This document shows, piece after piece, positions 63,724-64,000 of a stretch of 64,000 nucleotides of DNA; the first letter of the stretch is position 1; every line of letters begins with the position of its first letter. Location: contig CAXXGR010000010.1 of assembly GCA_963678775.2 (NCBI GenBank), forward strand, positions 372,001-436,000, read 5' to 3'. The stretch is from JBFHIJ01 sp963678775. Its GTDB lineage: Bacteria; Bacteroidota; Ignavibacteria; Kapaibacteriales; UBA2268. The notes under the pieces are model-generated. The model did not search any database. It saw only the letters and a list, made by a program, of their open reading frames with translations, and was not told the origin of the DNA. Both the position numbers and the translations under genes were made by a program.

Positions 63724-64000
63724 ATGCAACGTATCATGTTTAAATCTAAAATACACAGAGCATCTATAACTGATGCAAATTTGAATTACGAAGGTTCATT
63801 AACTGTAGATCAAGACTTACTTGATTTGGCAGATATAAGGCTTTATGAGAAAGTGTCTGTCGTTAATATCAATAATGGTGAACGATTCGAAACCTACGTT
63901 ATTCCTGGTGAAAGGGGCAAAAAAGAAATGTGCCTCAATGGAGCAGCTGCAAGAAAAGGTCAACCCGGTGACAGGATTATTGTCATCACTTATGGTCATT
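63724..64000 (+). CDS. panD: Aspartate 1-decarboxylase, 3' end outside window
   Basis: 92 residues are visible before the window edge; PanD is about 115-126 residues, so roughly 25-35 are missing. It decarboxylates aspartate to beta-alanine for pantothenate and CoA. The sequence starts MQRIMFKSKIHRASITDANL, and Y22-E-G24-S25 is the self-cleavage site that makes the pyruvoyl cofactor from Ser25. NGERFETYV near 52-60 and the conserved NGAAARKGQPGDRIIV near 72-87 complete the family pattern. AAGGAG lies about 12 bases before the ATG. A possible promoter box (TAAGTTGC) is 55 bases upstream, similar to one before serC. Confidence 0.95.
   Translation, partial: MQRIMFKSKIHRASITDANLNYEGSLTVDQDLLDLADIRLYEKVSVVNINNGERFETYVIPGERGKKEMCLNGAAARKGQPGDRIIVITYGH

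Overview
This window is 64 kb of compact, low-G+C bacterial chromosome. Several traits point to the Bacteroidota/Chlorobiota (FCB) group, most likely an Ignavibacteria- or Kapabacteria-like lineage. There are type IX secretion (T9SS) C-terminal sorting domains, a TonB receptor with a carboxypeptidase-regulatory N-terminal domain, two-domain OmpA proteins, class III glutamine synthetase, fused FtcD and a DUF1015-serA-serC group. The tRNA-Lys array has a Bacteroidota-like promoter (TTTG, then TAnnTTTG). ATP-citrate-lyase-type genes and an Hdr-Flx complex point to an anaerobic or microaerophilic relative of Chlorobiota. Many genes have clear GGAG/GGAGG ribosome binding sites. The lineage is an inference and no marker gene for it is present.

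Layout. 0-5.9 kb: an electron-bifurcation operon hdrB(partial)-hdrA-flxD-flxC-flxB-flxA ending at a terminator. 5.9-8.3 kb: a small accessory patch with an immunity-protein-like gene, a decayed and diverged second copy of the flxA 3' end, and a HEPN-domain protein. 8.3-15.7 kb: a hybrid histidine kinase, a RecD-like helicase, DUF4389 and DUF4870-like membrane proteins and two uncharacterised proteins. 15.9-19.3 kb: glnN and mnmA. 19.3-23.6 kb: a leftward operon encoding a HAD-UbiA fusion, DprE1, DprE2 and a HAD hydrolase, which looks like a route to a polyprenyl-phosphate D-arabinofuranose donor. 24-29.8 kb: a beta-barrel protein, an OmpA-family protein, dxs, three identical tRNA-Lys genes and nadD. 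29.8-35.7 kb: a LiaF-like/PspC pair and a 1512-residue acyl-CoA-synthetase-GNAT fusion. 36-40 kb: aclB and an unusually long aclA. 40-44 kb: a frameshifted SRPBCC-GyrI gene, a TPR histidine kinase and a small acidic protein. 44-57 kb: outer-membrane and surface genes (TonB receptor, DUF1800, DUF1501 with a T9SS tail, a 1680-residue T9SS surface protein, a second OmpA-family protein). 57-64 kb: DUF1015-serA, a TauE/SafE permease, serC, ftcD, a secreted protein and the start of panD.

How the genes work together. Hdr-Flx probably couples NADH oxidation to ferredoxin and disulfide reduction. ATP citrate lyase could use reduced ferredoxin indirectly in a reductive TCA cycle, but the other cycle enzymes are not in this window. 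serA/serC make serine, ftcD feeds one-carbon units into folate, glnN assimilates ammonia, dxs supplies isoprenoids (including, by inference, the lipid carrier for the DprE pathway), and nadD and panD serve NAD and CoA synthesis.

I found no phage, IS element, CRISPR array or complete novel defence system. The best candidates for a second look are the diverged flxA 3'-end duplication around the immunity-like gene, the long AclA with an apparent His-to-Asn change in its lyase domain, the acyl-CoA-synthetase-GNAT fusion and the DprE-type cluster outside Actinobacteria.
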